Assembly: GCA_035547155.1 (NCBI GenBank) | Contig: DASZVJ010000068.1 | Span: 1 to 25,328 of the forward strand | Length of the DNA stretch: 25,328 bases | Reading direction: 5' to 3' | From: CAZNMF01 sp035547155 | GTDB lineage: Bacteria > Acidobacteriota > Vicinamibacteria > Vicinamibacterales > SCN-69-37 | Shown: positions 18,388 through 25,163 of the stretch, piece by piece | Layout: each line of letters begins with the position of its first letter | Position numbering within the stretch: the first letter of the stretch is position 1 | Position numbers and translations under genes: made by a program | The notes under the pieces: model-generated | Databases searched by the model: none | What the model was told of the DNA's origin: nothing | What the model saw: only the letters and a program-made list of their open reading frames with translations

Positions 18388-19398
18388 CTACAGCTTCGGC
18401 GCGACGACCGGGTTGACGAACGGCATCATCGCGCGCAAATCCGCGCCGACGCGCTCGAGCACCTGATTCTGCTCGGCGGCGCGCGTCTTGTTGAACCACG
18501 GCCGTCCGGCGGCGTGCTCGCCGATCCACTTCTTGGCGAATGTGCCGTCTTGAATCTCAGCGAGCAGCTGCTTCATGTTCTGCTTCGTCTCGTCGGTGAC
18601 GATGCGCGGGCCGGCGGTGTAGTCGCCGTACTCCGCCGTGTCGCTCACCGAGTACCGCATGTAGTTGAGCCCGCCGCGGTACATCAGATCGACGATGAGC
18701 TTGAGCTCGTGCAGGCACTCGAAGTACGCGACCTCCGGCTGGTAGCCGGCCTCGACCAGTGTATCGAATCCCGCCTTGACGAGCGCGCTCGTGCCGCCGC
18801 ACAGGATCGCCTGCTCGCCGAACAAATCCGTCTCCGTCTCTTCCGTGAACGTCGTCTCGACGATGCCCGCGCGGGCGACGCCGATCGCGCGACCGTACGA
18901 GAGCGCGAGCGCCTTGGCCTGACCCGTCGCGTCCTGATGGACGGCGATGAGCGCCGGCGTGCCGCCGCCTTCGACGTAGAGCTCGCGGACGCGATGGCCC
19001 GGCGACTTCGGCGCGATCATCGTGACGTCGACGTCCTTCGGCGGATCGATCGTGCCGTAACGGATGTTGAAGCCGTGCGCGAGCATCAGCATCTTGCCGG
19101 CCGACAGATTCGGCGCGATCGCTTCCTTGTAGAGCGCCGCCGCGGTCGTGTCGGGGACGAGCACCATGATTACGTCCGCCCACTTCGACGCCTCCGCGGG
19201 CGTCATCACCTGCAGGCCGTCCTTTTCCGCGACCGCGCGCGACTTGCTGCCCTCGGGCAGACCGACGCGTACCGTCACGCCGCTATCGCGCAGGTTCAGC
19301 GCGTGCGCGTGCCCCTGGGATCCGTACCCGAGCACCGCGACCTTCTTGGCGCGGATCAAAGACAAATCAGCATCGCGGTCGTAATAAATCTTGGCCAT
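18388..19398 (-). CDS. ilvC: ketol-acid reductoisomerase (class I)
   Basis: A 336-residue class I (short) KARI, the second common enzyme of valine/isoleucine synthesis; it isomerises and reduces acetolactate or acetohydroxybutyrate with Mg2+ and NAD(P)H. The Rossmann glycine motif GYGSQGH is at 24-30, and the cofactor loop (VGLPEGSKSRAVAEK) has serines typical of NADPH preference. The HGFNI and PKSPGHRVRELY motifs are intact. The metal ligands are D191 and E195 (TDLFGEQAILCGG) and E227 and E231 (FECLHELKL). The RYSVSDTAEYGDY segment marks the knotted C-terminal domain. The ATG at 19398 has GAGGAG a few bases upstream; in-frame sequence further upstream is leader, not family sequence. It sits between ilvN (111-base gap) and serA (49-base gap). 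Confidence 0.97.
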   Translation of the reverse strand: MAKIYYDRDADLSLIRAKKVAVLGYGSQGHAHALNLRDSGVTVRVGLPEGSKSRAVAEKDGLQVMTPAEASKWADVIMVLVPDTTAAALYKEAIAPNLSAGKMLMLAHGFNIRYGTIDPPKDVDVTMIAPKSPGHRVRELYVEGGGTPALIAVHQDATGQAKALALSYGRAIGVARAGIVETTFTEETETDLFGEQAILCGGTSALVKAGFDTLVEAGYQPEVAYFECLHELKLIVDLMYRGGLNYMRYSVSDTAEYGDYTAGPRIVTDETKQNMKQLLAEIQDGTFAKKWIGEHAAGRPWFNKTRAAEQNQVLERVGADLRAMMPFVNPVVAPKL

Positions 19399-19514
19399 GG
19401 GCTCCTCGAAAGCGGACGTCGGCATCGGCGCAGCTGAACACGCGCCGGGGCGCAGCCGGTGGCAAGACCACCCGGCCAGCGCTGCGGCCACGCGCCGATC
19501 CGCTCGATTTTATA
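19399..19514 (-). promoter_or_regulatory. ilvN-ilvC intergenic leader with a possible promoter and hairpin
   Basis: On the minus strand TATAAA (19514 down to 19509) overlaps the ilvN stop and would serve as a -10 for an internal ilvC promoter; no good -35 is visible. Within the 111-base leader, GCCGGGTGG and CCACCGGC form a stable hairpin around TCTTG. No leader peptide rich in branched-chain codons was found. Internal start or processing site is possible, with low confidence. Confidence 0.3.
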
Positions 19515-20058
19515 CAGAAAACGAAACAGCGGCGTCGACCGGCTCATCGGCCGACGAGGATGTCGCCACCGACGACCGCGCGGACTGGCCGCGGGACATG
19601 GCGAGACGGCCGGTCTTGGCGACTTCCAGCAGGCCGAATGGCCGCAGGACCTCGAGCAGGCCGTCGATCTTCTCGTCGGTGCCGGTGATCTCGATGATCA
19701 GCGAGTCCGGCGCGACGTCCACGACGCGCGCGCGGAAGACGTCGGCGAGCTGCATGATCTGCGTGCGCGTGTCGATCGTCGCGGCCACTTTGATCAGTGC
19801 GAGGTGCCGGAACACGGTCGGCACGCTCGTGAGATTCTCGACGCGCAGCACGTGGACGAGCTTGTAGAGGTTCGCCTCGATCCGGTGCGCGGCGTCGGGG
19901 CTCGCGTCCACGACGAGCGTGATGCGGGACACGCCGGGCTCGGCCGTGTGGCCGACCGTCAATGACTCGATGTTGTAGTCGCGCCGCCGGACCAGCGACG
20001 ACACCCGGTTCAACACGCCCGGCTTGTCGTCCACATGCAGCACATAGGTAATAAGCAT
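19510..20058 (-). CDS. ilvN: acetolactate synthase small (regulatory) subunit
   Basis: A 182-residue regulatory subunit of acetohydroxyacid synthase (also named ilvH). The N-terminal ACT domain (about 2-75) has the family opening YVLHVDDKPGVLNRVSSLVRRRDYNIESLTVG with the valine-binding loop region. A second ACT-like domain follows (LIKVAATIDTRTQIMQLADVFRARVVDV, then IIEITGTDEKIDGLLEVLRPFGLLEVAKTGRLAMSRG). The last about 20 residues are a Ser/Ala-rich tail beyond the usual end. It activates the catalytic subunit and confers feedback inhibition by branched-chain amino acids. The ATG at 20058 has GGAG seven bases upstream. It starts 56 bases after ilvB, with an AACTTCGAAC repeat in between. Confidence 0.96.
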   Translation of the reverse strand: MLITYVLHVDDKPGVLNRVSSLVRRRDYNIESLTVGHTAEPGVSRITLVVDASPDAAHRIEANLYKLVHVLRVENLTSVPTVFRHLALIKVAATIDTRTQIMQLADVFRARVVDVAPDSLIIEITGTDEKIDGLLEVLRPFGLLEVAKTGRLAMSRGQSARSSVATSSSADEPVDAAVSFSV

Positions 20059-20080
20059 CTAACGCTCCAGAAAAGAAAAC

Positions 20081-20110
20081 GTCGAACTTCGAACTCTGAA
20101 CTTCGAAATT
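20081..20110. repeat. AACTTCGAAC-type dispersed repeat between ilvB and ilvN
   Basis: GTCGAACTTCGAACTCTGAA plus CTTCGAAAT nearly equals the block at 23331-23359 (one substitution and one missing base over 29 positions). It is internally repetitive, with AACTTCGAA twice. It sits in the short operon gap between ilvB and ilvN, within the mRNA. Confidence 0.7.
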
Positions 20111-20114
20111 CCGC

Positions 20115-21827
<1,713 letters not shown>

Positions 21828-21905
21828 GTCCACTCCGTTGTCTGCTCTCCGGACCCGGCATCGCCGCGATCCGGGCCACCCCGGGTTTCCCAGGCGGGTC
21901 CAACA

Positions 21906-21934
21906 CTTATATCGGCAGGAGACATATTTGACAA
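21906..21934 (-). promoter_or_regulatory. promoter of the ilvB operon
   Basis: On the minus strand TTGTCA (21934-21929; 5 of 6) is separated by exactly 17 bases from TATAAG (21911-21906; 5 of 6). Transcription would start near 21899 and give a leader of about 72 bases. The leader contains a CCCGG/CCGGG hairpin with an inner ATCG/CGAT stem, without a T tract. The -35 box overlaps that of the divergent promoter. Confidence 0.65.
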
Positions 21935-21956
21935 TCGAATAATGTTTGAATCTAAA
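21928..21956 (+). promoter_or_regulatory. divergent promoter toward pheA
   Basis: A perfect TTGACA at 21928-21933 is followed after 17 bases by TCTAAA (21951-21956; 4 of 6). The start would be near 21963, about 200 bases before pheA. The -35 hexamer shares five bases with the -35 of the ilvB promoter on the other strand, so the two polymerases would compete. Confidence 0.5.
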
Positions 21957-21998
21957 TCAGTTATGTTTATGAGGCTTACGGCTTGGATGACGTGCAGT

Positions 21999-22085
21999 CG
22001 TGGCGGCCACGGGGGCCGCCCCTACACAGGCTGCAGGCTACGGGCTTCGCTGTCCGTAGGGGCCGCCCTTGTGGCGGCCCGTGCC
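21999..22085. repeat. BIME/REP-like imperfect inverted repeat in the pheA leader
   Basis: The left arm (about 21999-22030, with GGGGGCCGCCCCTAC) and right arm (about 22049-22085, with GTAGGGGCCGCCC and GTGGCGGCCCGTG) are imperfect inverted copies over about 32-35 bases around a loop of about 18-20 bases. The gap 21828-22164 holds no gene: it contains the two promoters, this element and the octamer repeat. Confidence 0.6.
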
Positions 22086-22091
22086 GTGAAG

Positions 22092-22154
22092 GCAGATAGC
22101 CCGATAGCCCGATGCGAGATAGTGCGATAGCGCGATAGCGAGATAGTGCGATAC
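22092..22154 (+). repeat. GCGATAGC octamer tandem repeat upstream of pheA
   Basis: About eight degenerate 8-base units of GCGATAGC/AGATAGTG type, ending in GTGCGATAC ten bases before the pheA ATG. The part at 22124-22154 matches 16435-16465 (minus strand) at 29 of 31 positions. It lies where a ribosome-binding site would be expected. Confidence 0.75.
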
Positions 22155-22164
22155 AACAATCCCG

Positions 22165-23319
22165 ATGTCCCCTTCCACCCTCGAAGATCTCCGGCGCGCG
22201 CTCGATCAGATCGATGATCAGCTCGTCGACGTTCTCGCGCGCAGGCAGCAGGTCGTGCACAAGGTCGCCGAGCTGAAGGCGCACACGAGCGCGCCGTTGC
22301 GCGATCCGTTGCGGGAAGCGCGGCAGATCGCGCGGCTGGCCGAGCGCGCCAAGACCCTCGACCTGGACGAGCTGCTCGTCGCGCGCGTGTTCCGCGAGGT
22401 CGTCGACTTCTCCGTCCGCACGCAGGAGCTGCACCTCGGCGCCAGCCGCCGTGGTGATCTGGGCCGGCCCATCACCGTCGTGTTCCAGGGCGCGGAAGGC
22501 GCGTTCAGCCATATTGCGGGACGGCATTTCTTCGCGCCGCGCCAGTCGACCGTCTCGTACCGCGGCCTGCCGACGTTTCGCTCGATGCTCGAGGAAGTAC
22601 GATCCGGCGCCGCCGACTACGCGATGCTGCCGATCGAGAACACGACGTCCGGCTCGGTGCACGACGCCTACGACGCCCTCTCCCACACCGACCTCGCCAT
22701 CGTCGGCGAAGAAGTCCTGCGCGTGGAGATGTGTCTGGTCGGCATCGCCGACGTGCCCCTCGAGAGCCTGCGGAAGGTCTATTCGCACCCGCAGGCGTTG
22801 TCGCAGTGCACGGCGTTCCTGGCGTCATTGCCGCAGTGCACGGTGGAGACGTTCATTGACACCGCGATGAGCGTCGAGCGCGTCAAGGTCGAGAACGATC
22901 CGACGCACGCCGCGATTGCGAGCCCTGAAGCGGCCGCGCTGCACGGCCTGCACCTGCTGCGGCGCGACATCGCGAACCACCGCGAGAACTACACGCGGTT
23001 CCTGGTGATCGCGCGCGAGTCCGAGCCGTTCGACCCGCGCGTGCCGTGCAAGACGTCGGTGATGTTCGTGATGCAGCACGAGCGCGGTGCGTTGCTCGCG
23101 TGCCTGGGCGTGCTTGCCGGCCACGGCCTGAACCTGACGAAGCTCGAGTCGCGCCCGATGCCCGGCCGGCCGTTCGAGTACCTGTTCTACGTGGACTTCG
23201 AAGGTAACATCGCCGACGCGGCCGTCCAGGCCGCGCTCGACGAGCTCGCCGGCATCACGCGCTCGCTCAAGATCTTCGGGTCGTATCCGTCACGGACGAC
23301 GAGAAGCGAAGAGGGCTAA
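22165..23319 (+). CDS. pheA: bifunctional chorismate mutase / prephenate dehydratase
   Basis: A 384-residue P-protein for phenylalanine synthesis (chorismate to prephenate to phenylpyruvate). The N-terminal AroQ-type chorismate mutase helices span about 1-90 (LEDLRRALDQIDDQLVDVLARR with conserved Arg, Lys and Glu positions). The prephenate dehydratase domain spans about 102-282 (VVFQGAEGAFSHIAGRHFF, MLPIENTTSGSVHDAYD, VYSHPQALSQC) with the catalytic TRF at 277-279. The ACT domain (about 296-375) has ESRP at 328-331, the phenylalanine-binding motif, so feedback inhibition is expected. The ATG at 22165 begins right before the mutase helix; no Shine-Dalgarno is seen, the octamer repeat being there instead. 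It is monocistronic and convergent with the MoeB-rhodanese gene. Confidence 0.95.
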   Translation: MSPSTLEDLRRALDQIDDQLVDVLARRQQVVHKVAELKAHTSAPLRDPLREARQIARLAERAKTLDLDELLVARVFREVVDFSVRTQELHLGASRRGDLGRPITVVFQGAEGAFSHIAGRHFFAPRQSTVSYRGLPTFRSMLEEVRSGAADYAMLPIENTTSGSVHDAYDALSHTDLAIVGEEVLRVEMCLVGIADVPLESLRKVYSHPQALSQCTAFLASLPQCTVETFIDTAMSVERVKVENDPTHAAIASPEAAALHGLHLLRRDIANHRENYTRFLVIARESEPFDPRVPCKTSVMFVMQHERGALLACLGVLAGHGLNLTKLESRPMPGRPFEYLFYVDFEGNIADAAVQAALDELAGITRSLKIFGSYPSRTTRSEEG

Positions 23320-23330
23320 ACGCCTTTGGC

Positions 23331-23410
23331 GTCAACTTCGAACTCCGAACTTCGAAATCGGGCGTGCAGGCCTTCTTTCGAAGTTCAAAGTTCGCAGTTC
23401 AAAGTTGACG
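23331..23410. repeat. AACTTCGAAC-type inverted repeat after pheA
   Basis: The left arm at 23331-23359 (GTCAACTTCGAACTCCGAAC and on) and the right arm at about 23377-23410 (TTCGAAGTTCAAAGTTCGCA, then GTTCAAAGTTGAC) are imperfect inverted copies. The left arm is nearly identical to 20081-20110. It lies between convergent pheA and the MoeB-rhodanese gene and could form a long hairpin in either transcript. Confidence 0.65.
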
Positions 23411-23412
23411 CG

Positions 23413-23453
23413 TCCGAGTCTTCACACAGCGTCAGTACGTGTGAAGACTCGGA
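23413..23453. terminator. 15-bp perfect inverted repeat overlapping the stop of the MoeB-rhodanese gene
   Basis: TCCGAGTCTTCACAC at 23413-23427 and GTGTGAAGACTCGGA at 23439-23453 are perfect inverted copies around an 11-base loop. The right arm encodes the last residues of the minus-strand gene, and its TGA lies in the loop. The symmetry suits convergent genes, but there is no T tract on either side, so it may act as a processing or RNase-blocking hairpin rather than a classical terminator. Confidence 0.55.
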
Positions 23454-24595
23454 TCTACCCTCGCAATCCACTCGAGAATGCCGCCGCGCAGGTTCTTGAC
23501 CCGCGTGTAGCCCTTCTCGCGCAGCAGGTTCACGGCCTTCGCGCTGCGGACGCCGGACTTGCACTGGACGACGATCTCCGGGCCGGTCGTCGGATCGGGC
23601 AGCTCGGCGAGCCGCTTCGGCAGCTCGCCCAGCGGAATCAGCGTCGCGCCTTCGATGTGTGAGATCTCCCACTCGCGCGGCTCGCGCACGTCCAGCAGGA
23701 ACACATTGCGCTGATCGAGCCGGGCCTTGAGATCGCTGACGGTCATCTCCTGGTCCGCGGAGACCTTGCCCTGATCGGCGGTCTTCGCCGGCGGCGTGAT
23801 GCCGCAGAAGATCTCGTAGTCGATCAACTTCGTCACCGTCGGGTGATCGCCGCAGACCGGGCAGTTCGGATCGCGCTGCAGCTTCAGCGTACGGAACTTC
23901 ATCTGCAGGGCATCGAACAGCAGCAGCCGGCCGATGAGCGGATCGCCCACGCCCAGAATCAGCTTGATGACCTCCGTCGCCTGGATCGTGCCGACGACGC
24001 CCGGCAGCACGCCGAGGACGCCGCCCTCCGCGCAGCTCGGCACGAGGCCGGGCGGTGGCGGCTCCGGATACAGGCAGCGGTAGCACGGCCCGCCCTTGGT
24101 CGCGAACACGGAGACCTGGCCGTCGAAGCGGAAGATGCTGCCGTAGACGTTCGGCTTGCCGGACAGCACGCACGCGTCGTTGACCAGGTAGCGCGTCGGG
24201 AAGTTGTCCGCGCCGTCAAGGATGATGTCGTAGTCCTTGAAGATGTCGAGCGCGTTGGCTGACGTCAGCATCGTCTCGTGGCCGACGATGCGGATGTTGG
24301 GGTTGAGGCCGCGCAGGCGATCGCTCGCCGCGCGCAGCTTCGGCCGGCCCACGTCGTCGGTGCTGAAGAGCACCTGGCGCTGCAGGTTGCTGAAGTCGAC
24401 GGCGTCGAAATCGCAGAGGCCGAGCGTGCCGACGCCGGCCGCGGCGAGATAGAGGGCGGCGGGCGAGCCGAGGCCGCCGGCGCCGATGCAGAGGACGCGC
24501 GCGTCTTTCAGCTTGCGCTGACCTTCGACGCCGACCTCCGGCATGATCAGATGCCGGCTGTAGCGCCGGACTTCGTCGCTGTTGAGCTCGCTCAC
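23432..24595 (-). CDS. moeB: MoeB/ThiF-type adenylyltransferase fused to a rhodanese (MoeZ/MoeBR type)
   Basis: The product has 387 residues. The E1-like ThiF/MoeB domain (about 1-265) starts with RYSRHLIMPEVGVEGQ and has the ATP-binding GAGGLGSP at 38-45 and DFDAVDFSNLQRQ. Zinc ligands are C171/C174 and C245/C248, and the conserved cysteine is C188 (PSCAEGGVLGVLPG). A linker leads to a rhodanese domain (about 283-382) whose active-site loop CKSGVRS has C345. The enzyme adenylates the Gly-Gly end of a small sulfur carrier and sulfurates it to a thiocarboxylate. The start is GTG at 24595, overlapping the carrier's TGA (GTGA), so carrier and activator are translationally coupled. In mycobacteria the equivalent MoeZ serves both CysO and molybdopterin synthase. 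The Cys-codon leader upstream favours a role in cysteine synthesis here (inference). Confidence 0.93.
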   Translation of the reverse strand: MSELNSDEVRRYSRHLIMPEVGVEGQRKLKDARVLCIGAGGLGSPAALYLAAAGVGTLGLCDFDAVDFSNLQRQVLFSTDDVGRPKLRAASDRLRGLNPNIRIVGHETMLTSANALDIFKDYDIILDGADNFPTRYLVNDACVLSGKPNVYGSIFRFDGQVSVFATKGGPCYRCLYPEPPPPGLVPSCAEGGVLGVLPGVVGTIQATEVIKLILGVGDPLIGRLLLFDALQMKFRTLKLQRDPNCPVCGDHPTVTKLIDYEIFCGITPPAKTADQGKVSADQEMTVSDLKARLDQRNVFLLDVREPREWEISHIEGATLIPLGELPKRLAELPDPTTGPEIVVQCKSGVRSAKAVNLLREKGYTRVKNLRGGILEWIARVDPSLHTY

Positions 24596-24885
24596 TGGCG
24601 CACCTCGGGAGATCCGCCGGCGACCGACGGCACGATGCTGACGGTGTCGTTGGCGCTGATCGGCGTCTGTTCCTTCTTCAGATAGCGGATGTCCTCGTCG
24701 TTGACGTAGACGTTGACGAAGCTGCGCAATTTGCCGTCCGCGCCGAACAGATGGTTGCGAAGCTCGGTGTGGACGGTCACCAGATTCTGCAGCACCTCGC
24801 CGACGCTGGCGCCGGCCACCTGGACCGTCGCTTGCTGATCGGTGAACGGCCGGAGGGGAGTGGGGATGAACACGGTCGTGGCCAT
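24592..24885 (-). CDS. MoaD/ThiS/CysO-like ubiquitin-fold sulfur carrier protein
   Basis: A 97-residue beta-grasp protein: MATTVFIPTPLRPFTD, a VGEVLQNLV helix, LRNHLFGADGKLRSFVNVYVNDEDIRYL, then DTVSIVPSVAGG. The FVNVYVNDEDIR segment and the IVPSVAGG end match the CysO/MoaD-like carriers. The functional Gly-Gly (90-91) is followed by six extra residues, SPEVRQ, so a protease would have to expose the diglycine before adenylation; JAMM proteases do this for the related QbsE system. ATG at 24885 is the only start that places the first beta strand at the N-terminus; codons upstream belong to the leader. The 3' end overlaps the start of the MoeB-rhodanese gene. Expression appears to be controlled by the attenuator directly upstream. 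Confidence 0.88.
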   Translation of the reverse strand: MATTVFIPTPLRPFTDQQATVQVAGASVGEVLQNLVTVHTELRNHLFGADGKLRSFVNVYVNDEDIRYLKKEQTPISANDTVSIVPSVAGGSPEVRQ

Positions 24886-24917
24886 GCGGATGTCCTCGTC
24901 TACGTCTGCGAAACGGC

Positions 24918-24952
24918 AAACAAAAAAGCCCGGAACGGCGTGCGCTCCGGGC
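24918..24952 (-). terminator. intrinsic terminator in the leader of the sulfur-carrier operon (segments 3 and 4)
   Basis: On the minus strand GCCCGGAGCG (24952-24943) and CGTTCCGGGC (24937-24928) form a 10-bp stem with one G-U pair around CACGC, followed at once by TTTTTTGTTT. This is the strongest intrinsic terminator in the window. It lies upstream of the carrier start at 24885, between promoter and gene, where it can only act as an attenuator. Confidence 0.85.
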
Positions 24953-25007
24953 CGGAAGGCTGTGCGAACTGGGATGTGCTGACGAGCGGTGGCTCGTCGA
25001 CCTGCGC

Positions 25008-25076
25008 TCAGCGTGCCTGCCCGGACACGGATGTCCGACAGCGGCAACACGACAGGCGAGGCGTTTCAGTCCACAT
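25008..25076 (-). CDS. Cys-rich leader peptide of the sulfur-carrier operon
   Basis: An open frame of 22 codons on the minus strand, MWTETPRLSCCRCRTSVSGQ plus AR, with cysteines at 10, 11 and 13 (TGT TGC CGC TGT). The stop is at 25010-25008. Its coding sequence contains segments 1 and 2 of the attenuator: CGGACA directly follows the last Cys codon, and TGTCCGGGC follows that. AGGAGG ends one base before the ATG, too close for normal use; with the proposed promoter the mRNA would begin about four bases before the ATG, so near-leaderless initiation is possible. An in-frame ATG at 25091 would add MYVGG. A peptide function is not expected; it would act in cis by ribosome stalling. Confidence 0.65.
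   Translation of the reverse strand: MWTETPRLSCCRCRTSVSGQAR
25019..25037 (-). promoter_or_regulatory. attenuator segments 1 and 2 (anti-antiterminator hairpin)
   Basis: On the minus strand CGGACA (25037-25032) and TGTCCG (25027-25022) form a 6-bp hairpin with a TCCG loop. The 3' arm continues as TCCGGGC (25025-25019), which is identical to the core of the terminator's 3' arm (24934-24928). It can therefore pair with GCCCGGA (24952-24946) instead, with a further CGTG/CACG pairing across a 3-base bulge. This gives mutually exclusive 1:2 plus 3:4 (off) and 2:3 (on) structures. Confidence 0.7.
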
Positions 25077-25086
25077 ACCTCCTACG

Positions 25087-25116
25087 TACATACCGCACCG
25101 GCCCGGCCGGTGGCAA
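25087..25116 (-). promoter_or_regulatory. candidate promoter of the sulfur-carrier operon
   Basis: On the minus strand TTGCCA (25116-25111; 5 of 6) is followed after 18 bases by TATGTA (25092-25087; 3 of 6). The predicted start is near 25080. The -10 is poor, so an activator or a different start is possible. A direct repeat GGTATGT (25094-25088 and 25079-25073) flanks a TACGTA palindrome and could be an operator. Confidence 0.35.
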
Positions 25117-25163
25117 GGTCGAGCCATCTGCAGGGCCATGCTAGCCTCCGTTCTCCAGCCGAG

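Noticed and set aside
21828..21899. Attenuator with branched-chain codons in front of ilvB
   Set aside because: The 72-base leader has a hairpin but no T tract and no short frame enriched in Leu, Ile or Val codons that ends before ilvB.
21963..22130. A possible leader peptide for pheA starting at the predicted transcription start (MFMRLTAWMTC)
   Set aside because: Only one Phe codon near the start, no clustered aromatic codons, no terminator with competing pairing, and most of the frame lies in the repeat elements.
22092..22154. A CRISPR array
   Set aside because: The units are 8 bases long, contiguous and degenerate, with no spacers and no cas genes.
24886..25080. A known metabolite riboswitch (SAM, TPP, molybdenum cofactor) in the sulfur-carrier leader
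   Set aside because: None of the conserved cores of these classes could be recognised by eye, and the Cys codons with competing hairpins explain the terminator better.
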